Shown: one piece after another, positions 21,001 through 31,627 of the stretch | Layout of the letters: each line of letters begins with the position of its first letter | Numbering within the stretch: the first letter of the stretch is position 1 | Assembly: GCA_016490735.1 (NCBI GenBank) | Contig: JAEMWC010000168.1 | Coordinates: 635,001 to 699,000 of the forward strand | DNA length: 64,000 bases | DNA from: Pachyseris speciosa | Lineage: Eukaryota > Cnidaria > Anthozoa > Scleractinia > Pachyseridae | Direction of reading: 5' to 3' | The notes under the pieces: generated by a model | What the model was told of the DNA's origin: nothing | The model's database searches: none | Seen by the model: the letters and a program-made list of their open reading frames with translations, nothing else | Program-made: the position numbers and the translations under genes

Positions 21001-24000
21001 CAAAGACCCCTGGAAGTTCTATCGGTGAGGTGAAAGATCGATGTCACAACATTTTGTTCGGTCAACCTGATAAACGATAAATTTTATGGAAGTCATGCCA
21101 GGCTGTTACAAAAAATAAGACCCTCAAGAAACGAACACCAAAACATTCGGCGCAATTACTTCCAGCGTTGCGCGCCGTGTTGAGCTTTATTCATCACTGC
21201 CTTCGGCTCCTGGTGGGCTGACTTTGCTTTGTTTTGTTTCGCAAAGGTTCCATAGCCCGAATATATCTAATCCCCAACTTTAAATCAAATCAAGCGACCC
21301 GAATAAAGATCTTATTTGACCTAATATTGCGTGACGGAAGAATTGGTTGCAAATTGCACCGCGGGAGTTGGAAACATGAACTTCCGTAAAGTTGACATGA
21401 TTTTAGATCGTACCCGCTCTTGCAAACAAGAGGTCTTCTGTTATTCAATCATTGGGGAAGTAAACGAAATAATCCAGGAGTATTATATGATTCCATTAAA
21501 TGTCGTATTCAGTGCTAATTTCGCCAACGGTTTTGATCGGGGTCTTAGGATTCATGTCTTCGTTTTCTAGGGGTCTTCGTTTTCTAGGGGTCTTCGTTTT
21601 CTAGGGGGTCTTCGTTTTCTAGGTCTTCGTTTTCTAGGGGTCTTTGTTTTCTAGGTCTTCGTTTTCTAGGGGTCTTCGGTCTTCGGTCTTCGTTTTCTAG
21701 ACACCTGCTAATTAGTATGCATTAACTTTGATACAGATCTCTACTGATTAACATTACAAACACAACAAACACAATCTATTGTTTCATTTCACAAGTAACA
21801 TAAAATATTCGCGTGAGACCTTTATGGGCTTTAAAACGGCTCGCCTGCGGCTCGCCATTTTAACTGCCCATAAAGGTCTCCCGCTCATATTTTATGTATT
21901 ACTTAGCAAACATTGAAATACAGTTCATTTTAAGAAAAACTTAATAAGCACATCCTTGTAATTGCACCAGGCGCTTATTTGAGGAAATACGGTATTTACA
22001 AAGCATCCATCACCCATAACATTGACTGAGCTCAGCCTAATGACAGCCCTCAGATGTATCTTTAAAGGACTTTTCTTAATTTTTATGTTTGACTGCAATT
22101 AAGAGGCAACCAATGGTAACTTTATTTATTGCCTTCTTTGATCTCAGCCGATCTGGCACCTCCAGCTCCCAAGTTGAAACAACCTGCTCCATTGCCAAGA
22201 AAACCATCACCAAAACCACTGGTAACAATCCAATAACTTAACTACTAACAACTGTGTGTTATAAAAAATAAAGAACAAAAGCATCAGAGAAAACCTGACA
22301 GTCACAGCCTTTATAATAGAAGATGTACAGTGTATATTTTTGGACTGCAACAGAACTGTAACAGCCTCTCAACCGTTTAGGGTTGTGTGTGACAAGCTTT
22401 CGTCACATGCTAATGACGTTTTATTTACAGGACTCAGACACATTATTATTATTATCAGGGGCACCCAACTACAAGTTTCGGTAGATATCTGTTCAGTGGA
22501 GGGTAATTCGCCTTGCGCTTTCGACGTCGATTAAAGAGTTCACTCAGATTTTCGTAACTAAACATGGCCTAAAAGATTCAAAATTGGGAAATCATAGCCC
22601 CTGAGGTTTTCGGAAGGGCTGTTTTTGGCAGTCAAAAACGTCAGCTAGTATTTTCGGAAAGAAAATAGTTCCCTAGAAAGTTCATGGAAAGTTCATTTCT
22701 CAAACGAAGATTTTCAACTTCTCCTAGCTTATGAAAACATCACTTTAAACAGACATCAAACACCACAAGGCACTTAAAAATGCCTTTTTACAGCTTTTGC
22801 TTGATTTGGCTCATTGGGTGTCCCTGTATTATTACACATCTCCACGTGGAGCAGAGTAGTAAAAACCATTTCCAGTTTCAGTTCAAGTTTGTTAGTAATT
22901 AACCTGTTTTCCATGCACCTGTCCAAGCCTTACAGTCTTTGACGATTTGGCAACTGGGGTACGCTTATTTGTCAGTTTTCCTCGAAAGTCATCTGTAGTA
23001 ATAAATGGCATCGTTAGTTGCAGAATCATGTAAGACTTCAGCTTCATAATCATTAATTTCCATGCACCACTTCTTGAAACACAACCCGGGAACACAGCGG
23101 TGGCAACAAGAACTCTGAGGAAAAAATGTTGCCAGGTTTTTTAATAAGGTTGAATTTGATAGCGAGAATAATCATGGCTGAGGTTTATTTTATCGGCCTT
23201 AGCCGAAGGCTGAGGCGGATAAAACAAACAGAGGCCATGATGATTGTCGCTATCGTGTGAAAACCAAATCCAATTATTTGTTTTATTATGTATAAACTTG
23301 AGCAGTTGTAAAAACAAGTTAGAGTACATACATGAAATTGAACTTGCCACGCCTACTTGTAAACAACTTTATTTGTAAGATTAGAACCTGAAATTTGCAG
23401 CACAAACCAAAAGTTTCCAGCAAACTTTTACAAAAACCCATTCCAAAACGTGAAAGACTCTTTTGCACACAGAGATGCACTGCTCTAGAATTACTTAACA
23501 TGTAAACACTGCGCGTTTGTCAGCTATACTTGTTATGCGAGTCTCAAGTGGAAACTGAGATTGCTAGACAATTTTAAGAATTTTAATTTTAAAGTGACAT
23601 CGGCATCCACTTGCAGCTTCAGATCAGAAGATTTAATTTATTTACACATGCATTAACACCAAACAAGTTGAACTGTTAAAATATTCCTATCTTATTTAAC
23701 TGTAAATATCTTATAGGTTTTAGGAAAGGTTGTGAATTTTATGAGGTCCATTAGTAAGTTAGCGATCCCAGCTTTTAGCTTTGAAATTTATCGTTTCGAA
23801 GTAAAGGTTGTATGTATGTATGCTAGCGCTGGATAGGACTTAAGATAACCTGACTGAATACACCATTTTGCTAATGGTCAGTTCCTGGTGAATTGTGGGT
23901 AGATCCAGTCCTTTGCGGGGGCAAACTGCCATTTTAGGACGTAATTTGAAATTATAATTTTGACCGTTTGCTCCCACAAAGGACTGGATCTACGCGCAAT

Positions 24001-27000
24001 TCACCAGGTCTTGTTTCTTTGTACATCTGAACATGTAGATAGCAAGAGGAGTTGCCACTCCTGTGCGACCAACAGAGCGGATCCCTGAACCAAAACCAAG
24101 ACCCCAACCAAGATCTCAGCCACTGCCTAAGCCAGAAGGTTTTATCGGCCAAGTCACCAGAAGTGACCCTGAGGAACCATACCCCTTTCCCGGGCCCAGA
24201 GGAGCCAGAAAGTTGCGGCACTATGGCTATGCAGCTTGGGCTTGCTTCATCCTTATCTCGCTCCTGAGAAAAGTGGCTCAGAGAAGAGTGGATGCCATGG
24301 AGCGCCTTAACAATCTGATAAACCAAGCTATTGATGAACTTCATAGAAGACACTATCTTGAAGGCGATGGTGCAATTTATGTCGCACTTCAAGATGCTAC
24401 TCAAGAGGATGCTTTGGATTTGAAAGTGAAAAATCCTGGAGTTTTTCAAAGACTATCTCAGGATTCTCAAGCTGCTATCAGTGAACTGTCTTCGATGATT
24501 GAGACTATAGTTTACAATGTAATTCAAATTAAGCCACAAGATGGAATTCTCAGTGCCACAAGGGAGGGCGTCCTCTGGGAGATGACACAAGCGGGTGTCC
24601 TGTTTCCACCTGACTACCTTTGGCAAGTGGAGAAGGTGATTCTGGGCGAATTTTTTGGGACTATTCTGCTTATTCCTGTCCGGGTTTGGAATAAGAGCAT
24701 AAGCGGAATAAGGTTTTTCCAAAATAACTGATATTCTGTAAACGGAATACTCCACGTCACTTGCTTGGCAGACCGCGCACGATTTCCCGCCAAAACTTTC
24801 CCAAAGAAACGCATATTCTGCGTATTCCGAGTGAACCGTATTCTGTTTATTCCGCTATCGGGAGCAAAAGGAACGGAATATTACGGTCTGTCCTGAGAAT
24901 TCTGATTCCGGAATAGCCCCAAACAGTGCGCCTTTTATCTTAGAGATTATGACAGTTATTCAAAGCCATGACCATCAATATTAATCGAAACTATCTTTTG
25001 ACAGCTGTCAATAATGCTGACTTCAGTCTTTGGGACAGTTTGCAAACCAATAGTTGACCCTGGAGCGGTTTTCAATTGAGTGGCGAAAGTAATTCTCGTT
25101 TGCTTTGGTTTTTGCTTTTCTTCGCTCTGTGATTGGCCAGCAAAATTCGTGCCACTTTCCCAACCAATGAGAAGCAAAACCAAAACCAATCGCGACTTGG
25201 GCGCGCGCATTTTCCCGCGCTTGGCGCCGGCTACACGTGACTGCTTCGAATTCTGATTGGCTAATCGCGCCGTTTTTCGTTTGATGTGATTGGCCAAAGT
25301 AATTACTTTAGCTTTGGTTTTACGACGCTCAATTGGCGATTTGCATGATTTGCATTTTACTACAACTACCACAATTCATGTCGTTTTCCCTTTATTCAAA
25401 TTTTTAAACCACGGTGGAGTTTAAAAACAATTGCCAGAATTAGCAAGACAAAAAAAGAAACTGAAGGATTCTGGTAGTTGTAGTAAAATGACGCCATCAT
25501 GCAAATCGCCTATTGAAAAGCGCTCTATTATTTTTAATACACTGTAGAAATTAAGGAAAAAGTAATTGACTGCACGACTGTGAGATCCGGTTTTCGTCAC
25601 GAATATTTTTTATATTCAAAACGTCTGCCTTCTTCTCTTTTACATCACAGGATAACATAGCATTCGGTGACCGAGGAGAACTGGCCCAAGTTAACAATCA
25701 AAGCAACACCATGCTCCTTCTCGGATTGTTTATCTCAAGAGGCCTGGTATCTACATTGCTGTTGAAGCCTGTTGAGCATGGTGTTATGGAGAATGTTCCA
25801 AGTATCTTGGCCTCTTCAAACCTGAAGGTCGAGAGACTACCTTGAAAAGGCTTTATTAAACCGTTCAAGTTTGTTTGAAGTCTGAGTAATGGGAATAATC
25901 CTAAGCGAAGGAGGACGGAAATATTACACAAGGATTTCAATGGGGCGGTAACTTTGACGGTTAATGATTAAATTTAGGGGTTTTGGTGGATGGCGGTTAT
26001 GAAGAGGAAATTTCTTCCATGAGTGAAGTTAATATTAACTTTTAAGTTTTTCAGTATTAACTGCTGTATTCTGGAGGAGGTTTGGGTCTTACATGGATGA
26101 AATGAAATGAAATTTCAGGCAATGGCGTGTTCGAAATACGTTATCAATGTAGTAAATCATTAGATGAGAAAAGCCATAATGTGAGTATATTTGGGAAGAT
26201 GGAATCTGTTTTAGCAGTTAGAACGCTTCTTTGAGAGCCAGAAGCGAGTCCGAGATCAGCAGCTGAAATAGTGAGATTTACAAGACCTTGAAGCCGTTTG
26301 ACGACCAATCATAAGAGCTTTTTTCGACAGTTGACAGTAAAAGTTGCCGTTTTCTGTCTTTTTGAGAGTTGACGGTTAAATTTTAGGCTGTTTGACAGCT
26401 GACAGTTAACCCTATTGAGATACTCTTGTACTCCGGGGCGTTCATCTTAAATTCGTATAGGGCTTTTTTTGTTCGACTAGTGTTCTATTTAGGTCAGCAT
26501 ATGTCGCTAACCATTTCTTCCGGTGACTTTCTAATGTCTTAGGGCGCTTTCCATTGAACAAACATCACCGGTACAAATTTGTCGGAATTTTTCGCAGGTC
26601 GAATAGAACGCGTCCGACCACGTCCAGAATTCGAGGTCACGTGCATTGACATGCCGGAGGTGCTTCGTATTGTTTTTTTTTTTTTTCTCTTGTTCACGTG
26701 AGCTCACGCTCGGTAGGGAGACTAAAACCGACATCTATCGCGAATGAAACACGAAAATTTCGATAATTCTGGAAATTTCGTCAAAGAGGGTGCGCTCAAA
26801 ACGTATTCCTAACTTTTCGAAAACCTTCCCCGGAACTTTGCCCGTTCCATTCAATTTTGGACCTGAAATATCGAAAATTTTGGTTCAATGGAAAGCGCCC
26901 TTAGTCTTTTATCTGAGCAGGGGAATACCTAAATCGTCACTTGAAATACTTTGGCTAATAATGTGTTCTGTGGCTCAGCCTGTCTTGTTTGCTTAATCGT

Positions 27001-30000
27001 CTTTCCTTCATTTGTTTAGTTTTGGTTTTCACGAGTTTTTTTTTTTTCGCTCGCTGTTATTCTTTCTACCCTTCGCTTTTTCCCCTTTCTCGTGTTACTT
27101 TTTTGCTGGTGTGTTTATTTACCAACCTGCTAGACACACAACATGGAACTCTTCAAGTAGCTTAGCGGAGAACGGGAACGCCCGACTACTAAATTTCTTA
27201 CCCTTTTTGAAGTGGAACACATTCCCTGCAAGAACCGCAAACATTAGCCAAAGGAAACATAAAGCTATCAAATTTCATGATTTTAAAAGGGCTTTTTCTG
27301 GCAGTACGCAATTTTTGAGTGATTTTGTGACCGCATTCTAGAAACGTACTTTTTTTTTTCTACTGCCAATAATGTATATTTTCCTTTGCTGCCTCACAGG
27401 TTCTGGCCTCCTCTCTTATGAAAATTGTGCGTGAAGTTTCATTGTTACCAAAGAAAAAGATAATGGTAAGAGTTTTAATTTCATAATTGCTACTTTCTTG
27501 CGTACTTGCTGTCACTTCGTGTCATTTTGTTACTATGTCTTGCAATTTAAAAAATATAAGTTTGATACTCAAAAGCTCGTATCCAGAGTCTTCGTTTTCT
27601 TTGTCCAGCGGTCGGGAAACGAGCGCTCGTTTCTTCACGCCTGCGCAGTAAGGAGCGAAGACTCGAGGGACAAGATTGTTGCGGGCTGTGAAGGTTGCAA
27701 ACTCGTAATGACTAGATTTGACTGGATTGTGACTAGTTTAAAAAGTTAACTGGGAGAGTCATTTCTATGGTTCGTCATAAACCCCGTTGCCTTGTTAGCT
27801 CAGTCGGTAGAGCACTGCATCGGTATCGAGGAGGTCGTGGGGTCGATTCCCGTACAAGCCTGAATTTTTATTTCAAGAATTTATTTTCACTTCTGCTGAA
27901 GTTGAGGTTGACCCGTTACATCTTTGACCTTTAACAAATGGAAGGTTGAAAGCGAAAGTATTGTATGTGACGATTTGGCCTTGCAATTCCAAATTGCTCA
28001 GAATCTTGCTCGTATCCTTCAGTTTAATAGATAAACATAGACCTCAACCTCGTACCCAGGGTCTTCGTTTCCCTTGACCAGCGGTAAGGAAACGAGCGAC
28101 CCTGGAAAGATCCGATTTGAAGTCCGAAATATCGGACTTCCGGTTGAACTGTGCATGCTTAGGGTCCAGCCCTGCGTAAGAGTTTGTAAGTGTTCTATAA
28201 ACGTAAAGCTTGTGGGATGTGGCTGGAGTGACAAGGATACTTCACAACTTCAGTTTCAGTTTCAGTTTATTTTGCCACTTATTGTTGTTTTAAATTACAA
28301 AATGAATATATATTAAACTACAAGAGATATTAAATAATCGATAAAAGAAAAGCATTAGGCGAGGATGCCCATATAGAAACCATTAAGGCTTCTTCGGGCT
28401 ACAGGCACCTCAAGAAAAATACAAGAAAAATCATTTCGTTTTAATGTGAACAAGTAAGCTGAAGCCACTCTAAGGGCACTAAAGCCACAAGGTAGCGGGT
28501 ATTACCCCTTAAATCTACCAAAGCAAAGATTGAGCCCAAGCATTAGCAGCCATGGACAGCTGTTTCGACCTTGTTAGGCCTCATCAGCATGGCATAGCTA
28601 ATGCTCAGGCTCAAGTACCCACATGTCAATAAAACAAGCAATGAAAACGTAAAGCGTGTGGGATGTGGCTGGAGTGACAAGGATACTTCACAAATTAATG
28701 TGATCAAGTAAGCTGAAGCCACTCAAAAGGCACTAAGGCCACAAGGTAGCGGGCATTACCCCTTAAATCTACAAAGCAAAGATTGAGCCCAAGCATTAGC
28801 AGCCATGGACAGCTGTTTCGGCCTTGTTAGGCCTCGTCAGCATGGCATAGCTAATGCTCAGGCTCAAGTACCCACATATCAATAAAACAAGCAATGAAAA
28901 CGTAAAGCTTGTGGGATGTGGCTGGAGTGACAAGGATAGTAAGAGTTGTAAGAGTTCTGTTTTACTTCCGTTTATTTGAATTGTTTGAAAAAGCCAATCA
29001 GAATCGTAAACCTATTCGATCTTTCGAGAGTCACTCGTTTTGTGAAGTCTGTGCAGTACGGAGCGAAGTCCCGAGGGACGAGAATGGCATGGACCTGTGT
29101 TTTGTTTTGCTCGATTGCACTTTGTTTTCAAGGAAACACGCATGCAAACAACCCAGGCTTTCCAGTACAATCGAGCGAAACAAAATACAGTTTATCTCAA
29201 CCTCGTTCCCAGGGTCCTCTCCTTCCGGTCCCTCGCTCCAGGGGATGGGATGAAGATGACCTCGGGAACGAAGTTGTGTTTGTCTATCAAATTGAAGGCT
29301 GCATGCAAAAATTCAGCAGGTTCTGAGCAATATGGAATTCCAAGACCAAATCGTCACATACGATCGATAGTTTTGCTTTCGAACCTTCAAATAATGAGGT
29401 CAGGTCGGGAGTGGTTCATAGTAACAGCCGGTTGACATCAGCTTCTATCATTTCGTTTTCTTTTTTCAAGCCTTTAGCGTCCGAAATCAGTTCACAACTA
29501 TACAGCGATGAAGAAATGAAGTACATTTACAAGAAAATAGGCGACTCGTTGATCTGGTCTAAGGTCAGTATAGTAGTGACTTAAATTTATCCAGACAGCA
29601 AAACAGGAACGTAAGAACGCGCGTAGACTTCGAAAGCAAAGTCTGGAGCGAGAAAATTACCCTTTCGGTACTTCACCGTTCCCTCGGTGAAATTCAAGAT
29701 AAAATCCGTTGGTTTTGCAGTCTATATTTACCAAACGTCGGAGCAACAAATCTACGGAGCTCCACCGTTTTAAGTTGATTCTGACAGTTCCATTATCAAA
29801 TTCTGTGTGGAAGGATTGTCAAATACGGACGCCAAACAAGTAGGTACCCAAAGAATACATGTGTGGGATGCACTATCTACAATGCATTGCAAACGTTACA
29901 ACTCATTTTAACGGACTTACAACCCCATGACATCAGTGCGGGATAGCACAGGTATCCCACACAAACCTAGAGGCCATATTGGCCTTCATCTGGCCTTTGA

Positions 30001-30963
30001 CACTACTTCAATTTTTGTCTCGCTATTGAACTTAGACACTTCTCTTAACGTATTAGTTGTCCAAACCTCAAAAACACAAGATGAATGGACGTTTTCGTGT
30101 ACGTGATATGTGTTAATTCAACATGGGGGCATTCTTGTTGTAATATTTTTGTTAGCGTTTGTACAGAAACGCCAAAAGTTAGCTTTGTGGATGAAGCAAG
30201 ACGAAGAAGAACGGACGACCTTTTAACACAGGAAGCCCGAGTAAAAAGTCTCGCAAAGTTTTACTCGAAGTCGGTCTATTTTACAATGGTAAGAAAGTCT
30301 CAGGCTCTTAACACAGCTCTCACGAAACTCCTGTAGCTCAGTGGTAGAGCAAGCGAACCTGTCGGTAATCAGAAGGTTACAGGTTCCACTCGAGTCGGGA
30401 GAACTCGGAAGTTCACAGTTTCGACTCATATCGGGAGAACTCGTAAGGTCACAGAGGCCCGTTTCTCGAAAGTCCCGGTAACTTAACGGGCCCGAAACCA
30501 TATTTTGAAATCAAAATCTCAAGAAAAGTAGGGTGTCCAATGAAGCCCGTTTTATTTCTTTAGCTGATAACTTTACTGTATAATTTTCAAAACTTTTGAA
30601 ACTCCCTTTGGAATAGAAAACAAACAGCTTAACGTGCCCGGTAATTACCGAGAGCTTCGAGAAACGGGCCCCAAGCTCGACTCGCATCGAGAAAATTCGG
30701 AAGGTCGTAGGCTCGACTCGTGTGAGCGGAACTTAGAATTTTTCTCCGGCAATGCCTGTGACACTACAGAATAATGACATCTTTCAATGTTAGTCTCGTA
30801 TCGCAGTTTTTAATTACGAATCGCCACATCGAATGAAAGTTTGGAAAAGAGAAAATATTGTGTGAACCTGACTTAAACAATACCTTAATCAAAGCTTTAT
30901 ACATTGCAGGCGAACCTCAAGAGATGGGCTGAAGCTTACGTTGATTCACTCAGCAGAAATTAG
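15036..30963 (+). CDS. Large uncharacterised multi-exon protein, about 590 residues (14 exons)
   Basis: Exons: 15036-15095, 15171-15243, 16788-16849, 17556-17613, 18054-18171, 18685-18773, 22148-22221, 24039-24635, 25651-25827, 27400-27465, 29471-29563, 29721-29839, 30156-30288, 30910-30963. All join in frame with GT-AG sites; exon 12 (29721-29839) is the least certain, but it is what makes exon 13 join in its long open frame. The protein starts MADGYAQDELTRLRLKLLEKK, then a Gln/Arg-rich likely coiled coil (exons 3-4), six consecutive Met with a Gln/Met-rich stretch (exon 5), a Pro/Lys-rich linker (exon 7, start of exon 8), and a mixed alpha-helical C-terminal half. A hydrophobic run YGYAAWACFILISLL in exon 8 could be buried or membrane-associated. 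I do not recognise the family; the N-terminus faintly recalls DUF4587/C21orf58-type proteins, which is not enough to assign it. Confidence 0.8.
15254..16229. mobile_element. Harbinger-like element, TAA target duplication, just inside intron 2
   Basis: The ends read AGCCCAGGCAAAACGGACTC and the near-complement GAGTCCGTCTGGCCTGGGCT. TAA flanks both sides (15251-15253 and 16230-16232). The interior repeats variants of acttgcaagt in both orientations. A second element is inserted inside at 15415-16022. The left end lies only about 10 bases from the 5' splice site of the intron (15244). Confidence 0.82.
15415..16022. mobile_element. TGTATCAG-type MITE nested in the element at 15254-16229, TAA target duplication
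   Basis: The ends read TGTATCAGTCAATTCC and its near-complement ending TTGACTGATACA. TAA flanks both sides (15412-15414 and 16023-16025). Subterminal blocks are ccaaaagtgcccaaccccc on the left and G-rich ggggtgggggg on the right. The interior repeats tcaaatgcccc motifs. No coding capacity. Confidence 0.85.
16423..16755. mobile_element. TGCACATG-type MITE, complete copy, TTA target duplication
   Basis: The ends read TGCACATGCATGTCATCGGCT and AGCCAATGACATGTGCA. TTA flanks both sides (16420-16422 and 16756-16758). The right end is about 32 bases before exon 3 of the host gene, so it supplies sequence close to the branch-point region. Further copies are at 17033-17123 (internally deleted), 52911-53162 (reverse orientation, truncated) and 59686-60285 (interrupted). 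Confidence 0.85.
17033..17123. repeat. Internally deleted copy of the TGCACATG MITE
   Basis: catgtcatcggctgacc and gggtcgatccccaggctaac join directly to acttgtgaattccccg and ccctaatctttgatcacaaa, omitting the middle present at 16423-16755. Confidence 0.75.
18215..18475. repeat. CCAAT-rich interspersed repeat, copy 1
   Basis: It contains several GATTGG/CCAAT motifs, accaatgagaagcaaaacc and taattactttggttttggtt. It aligns with 25080-25335 and partly with 31470-31560. Located in intron 5 of the 15-kb gene. Confidence 0.75.
18975..19432 (-). repeat. tRNA-derived SINE, full-length, minus strand
   Basis: On the minus strand the head has an A box (TTAGCTGAGTGGTAGAGC) and a B box (GGTTCAAACC), followed by a unique body and a (ATT)n tail at about 18978-18995. 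The body is shared with the truncated copy at 46736-46945. It lies in intron 6 of the 15-kb gene. It is not a functional tRNA gene. Confidence 0.85.
19957..20215. repeat. Fold-back MITE, arms of about 95 bp
   Basis: The left arm begins acatttaagtgtacaaaaaa and includes aaccattacacgtcatc-type sequence in inverse. The right arm ends with the complement (tgtacacttaaatg) at about 20213. The loop is about 60 bases. Peptides read from the two arms are mirror images. Confidence 0.82.
20719..21900. mobile_element. Palindrome-bearing repeat (second layer), interrupted by the element at 20843-21706
   Basis: An intact relative is at 54218-54535. Both share gactaacgaccaatctacgg on the left and a 3' palindrome centred on ggctcgcctgcggctcgcc, with arms acataaaatattcgcgtgag and ctcatattttatgtattac. 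Here the unit is split by a third element with a 9-bp target duplication. Confidence 0.78.
20834..21715. mobile_element. Minisatellite-ended element with 9-bp target duplication GCTAATTAG (third layer)
   Basis: The element spans 20843-21706 and has long inverted ends built of tagaaaacgaagacccc units (left 20849-21012, right about 21557-21702 in complement). GCTAATTAG occurs once on each side (20834-20842, 21707-21715) and only once at the uninterrupted relative near 54336-54344. The intact site confirms both the boundaries and the duplication. The interior of about 540 bp has no recognisable protein. The Arg/Lys/Pro ORF at the left end is a translation of the repeat. The TSD length suits a Mutator-like or Foldback element. 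Confidence 0.88.
22450..22832. mobile_element. CAGGGG-type MITE, copy 2, 6-bp target duplication TATTAT
   Basis: The element spans 22456-22826. Its left end is CAGGGGCACCCAACTAC and its right end GTTGGGTGTCCCTG-like. TATTAT occurs on both sides, though the left flank is an ATT run so this duplication is weaker evidence than at copy 1. It shares gtttcggtagatatctgttc and gtcgattaaagagt with copy 1 at 11231-11668. Confidence 0.82.
23149..23275. repeat. Palindromic MITE
   Basis: Imperfect arms (ttgaatttgatagcgagaat and the near-complement in tgtcgctatcgtgtgaaaac) flank a centre of cggccttagccgaaggctga. Confidence 0.72.
23884..24008. repeat. Palindromic MITE 30 bases before exon 8 of the 15-kb gene
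   Basis: cctggtgaattgtgggtagatcc and the near-complement ending ggatctacgcgcaattcaccagg surround a short AT-rich loop. The splice acceptor of exon 8 follows at 24038. Confidence 0.8.
24651..24926. repeat. Probable short inverted-repeat element beside exon 8
   Basis: The ends tttgggactattctgcttat and gattccggaatagccccaaa are imperfect complements. The interior repeats ggaata/tattcc motifs. It begins about 15 bases after the exon 8 donor. Confidence 0.5.
25080..25545. repeat. CCAAT-rich repeat, copy 2, with a nested inverted-repeat insertion
   Basis: The CCAAT-rich unit (accaatgagaagcaaaacc, cagcaaaattcgtgccac) resembles 18215-18475. At about 25334-25510 it is interrupted by an element with ends gcgatttgcatgatttgc and the near-complement atcatgcaaatcgc, flanked by ATTG-like sequence. 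Located in intron 8. Confidence 0.72.
26542..26900. mobile_element. Harbinger-like MITE, TTA target duplication
   Basis: The ends read GGGCGCTTTCCATTGAACAA and its near-complement ending GTTCAATGGAAAGCGCCC. TTA flanks both sides (26539-26541 and 26901-26903). A fragment of the right end recurs near 47494-47511 (gttcaatggaaagcgccc). Confidence 0.85.
27789..27860 (+). repeat. tRNA-like sequence (SINE head or tRNA pseudogene)
   Basis: A well-formed A box (TTAGCTCAGTCGGTAGAGC) and B box (GGGTCGATTCCC) are present at tRNA spacing. The anticodon stem does not pair and the acceptor stem has mismatches (GCCTTGT against ACAAGCC). It is therefore better read as a SINE head than a functional tRNA. It lies in intron 10 of the 15-kb gene. 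Confidence 0.7.
28446..28945. repeat. Tandem duplication with period about 254 bp
   Basis: Two units each contain caagtaagctgaagccactc, agcattagcagccatggaca, gctaatgctcaggctcaag and gtgggatgtggctggagtga. A third partial copy of the last block is at about 28208-28245. It looks like a tandemly repeated mobile or satellite unit inside intron 10 of the 15-kb gene. Confidence 0.82.
30328..30404 (+). repeat. tRNA-like sequence, SINE head
   Basis: A box TGTAGCTCAGTGGTAGAGC and B-box-like GGTTACAGGTTCCACTC. It is followed by repeats of cgggagaactcg-type sequence. No convincing anticodon arm. It lies in the last intron of the 15-kb gene. Confidence 0.6.
30453..30672. mobile_element. Inverted-repeat element ending in GGGCCCGTTTCTCGA
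   Basis: The ends ggcccgtttctcgaaagtcc and the near-complement cttcgagaaacgggcccc. It splits the SINE-derived repeat that continues at 30673 (aagctcgactcg). No target duplication could be fixed. Confidence 0.65.
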
Positions 30964-31460
30964 AGGAATCAGAGAGAAGGATCATCAACAGAAACGGCTT
31001 AAACACAATGTAGTAGTAAAGTGATGTCTAAATCGGAGAACCTCTTATGGAAATTTTTGACAACTTCTTGAAAAACTTTCCGTGTAAAACTCTCAATTTT
31101 TCACGAGGTTTGTGGAGAATAAGTTTAAACTCTATGGCACGTATGTTCGCGTCACTTTAACTTCCGCGGTCTTTCTCGAGGGTTCCTCGGAAAATTACTT
31201 TTGATATTTAGCAGGGTATAGCCACGCAAATACTCAATAGAACGTTATGAAAAGCGACCAATCGCCTTCAAAAGGCTGGAAAAATGAGGAAGTCGTTTAT
31301 AGTGACCCCAATATAACGGACAATTTGGGGTCAAAAGATCCTAATATCTGTTGTTCCGTTGTGTACGATGTGTTGAAGGTCAGTTTACATATTGAAGCAG
31401 GTATTTTGCGGTAGCGGAGGGAGTTTAGAGAACCTAAGTGTGACGGTCAAACGTGGCGGT
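30964..31460. other. 3' flank of the 15-kb gene
   Basis: Follows the TAG stop. It must hold the 3'UTR and polyadenylation site, but no canonical AATAAA is evident in this stretch. Confidence 0.4.
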
Positions 31461-31469
31461 TTAATTTGT

Positions 31470-31560
31470 TAAGGGTTGGTTCTGTTGTGATTGGTCAGAG
31501 TAATTGTTTTGGTTTTCGTTTAACGACACTCAATTGAAAGTGATATAAAAGAAACACGAA
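31470..31560. repeat. CCAAT-rich interspersed repeat, partial copy 3
   Basis: gtgattggtcagagtaattg followed by ttaacgacactcaattgaaa aligns with the right half of the copies at 18215 and 25080. Confidence 0.65.
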
Positions 31561-31627
31561 AATCATTCGTGACTTGATCGCAGGGGCATTTTTCCTGCGT
31601 GCGGCGTAATCTTCTCTTTCTAAAGTA

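Larger units (their letters stand above)
20458..21995. mobile_element. Outer repeat of the 'aataagc' family, interrupted by two younger insertions
   Basis: The ends read cgtatttcctcgaataagc and gcgcttatttgaggaaatacg. An uninterrupted relative at 42024-42410 shares ggcatcagtgcatgtaggag, tccttgtgct and acttaataagcac, and shows where this copy is broken, just after ttttatgtgcatt (20719). Open frames in the end repeats are not genes. Confidence 0.75.

Noticed and set aside
20846..21028. Arg/Lys/Pro repeat ORF
   Set aside because: Direct translation of the minisatellite end of the element at 20843-21706; no independent coding evidence.
27789..27860. Functional tRNA gene
   Set aside because: A and B boxes are good but the anticodon stem does not pair and the acceptor stem is mismatched; better as a SINE head.
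30167..30226. Alternative frame for exon 13 from acceptor acag at 30166 ending in an early stop
   Set aside because: It gives only 19 codons, while acceptor ttag at 30155 with exon 12 keeps a long frame and a further spliced exon.
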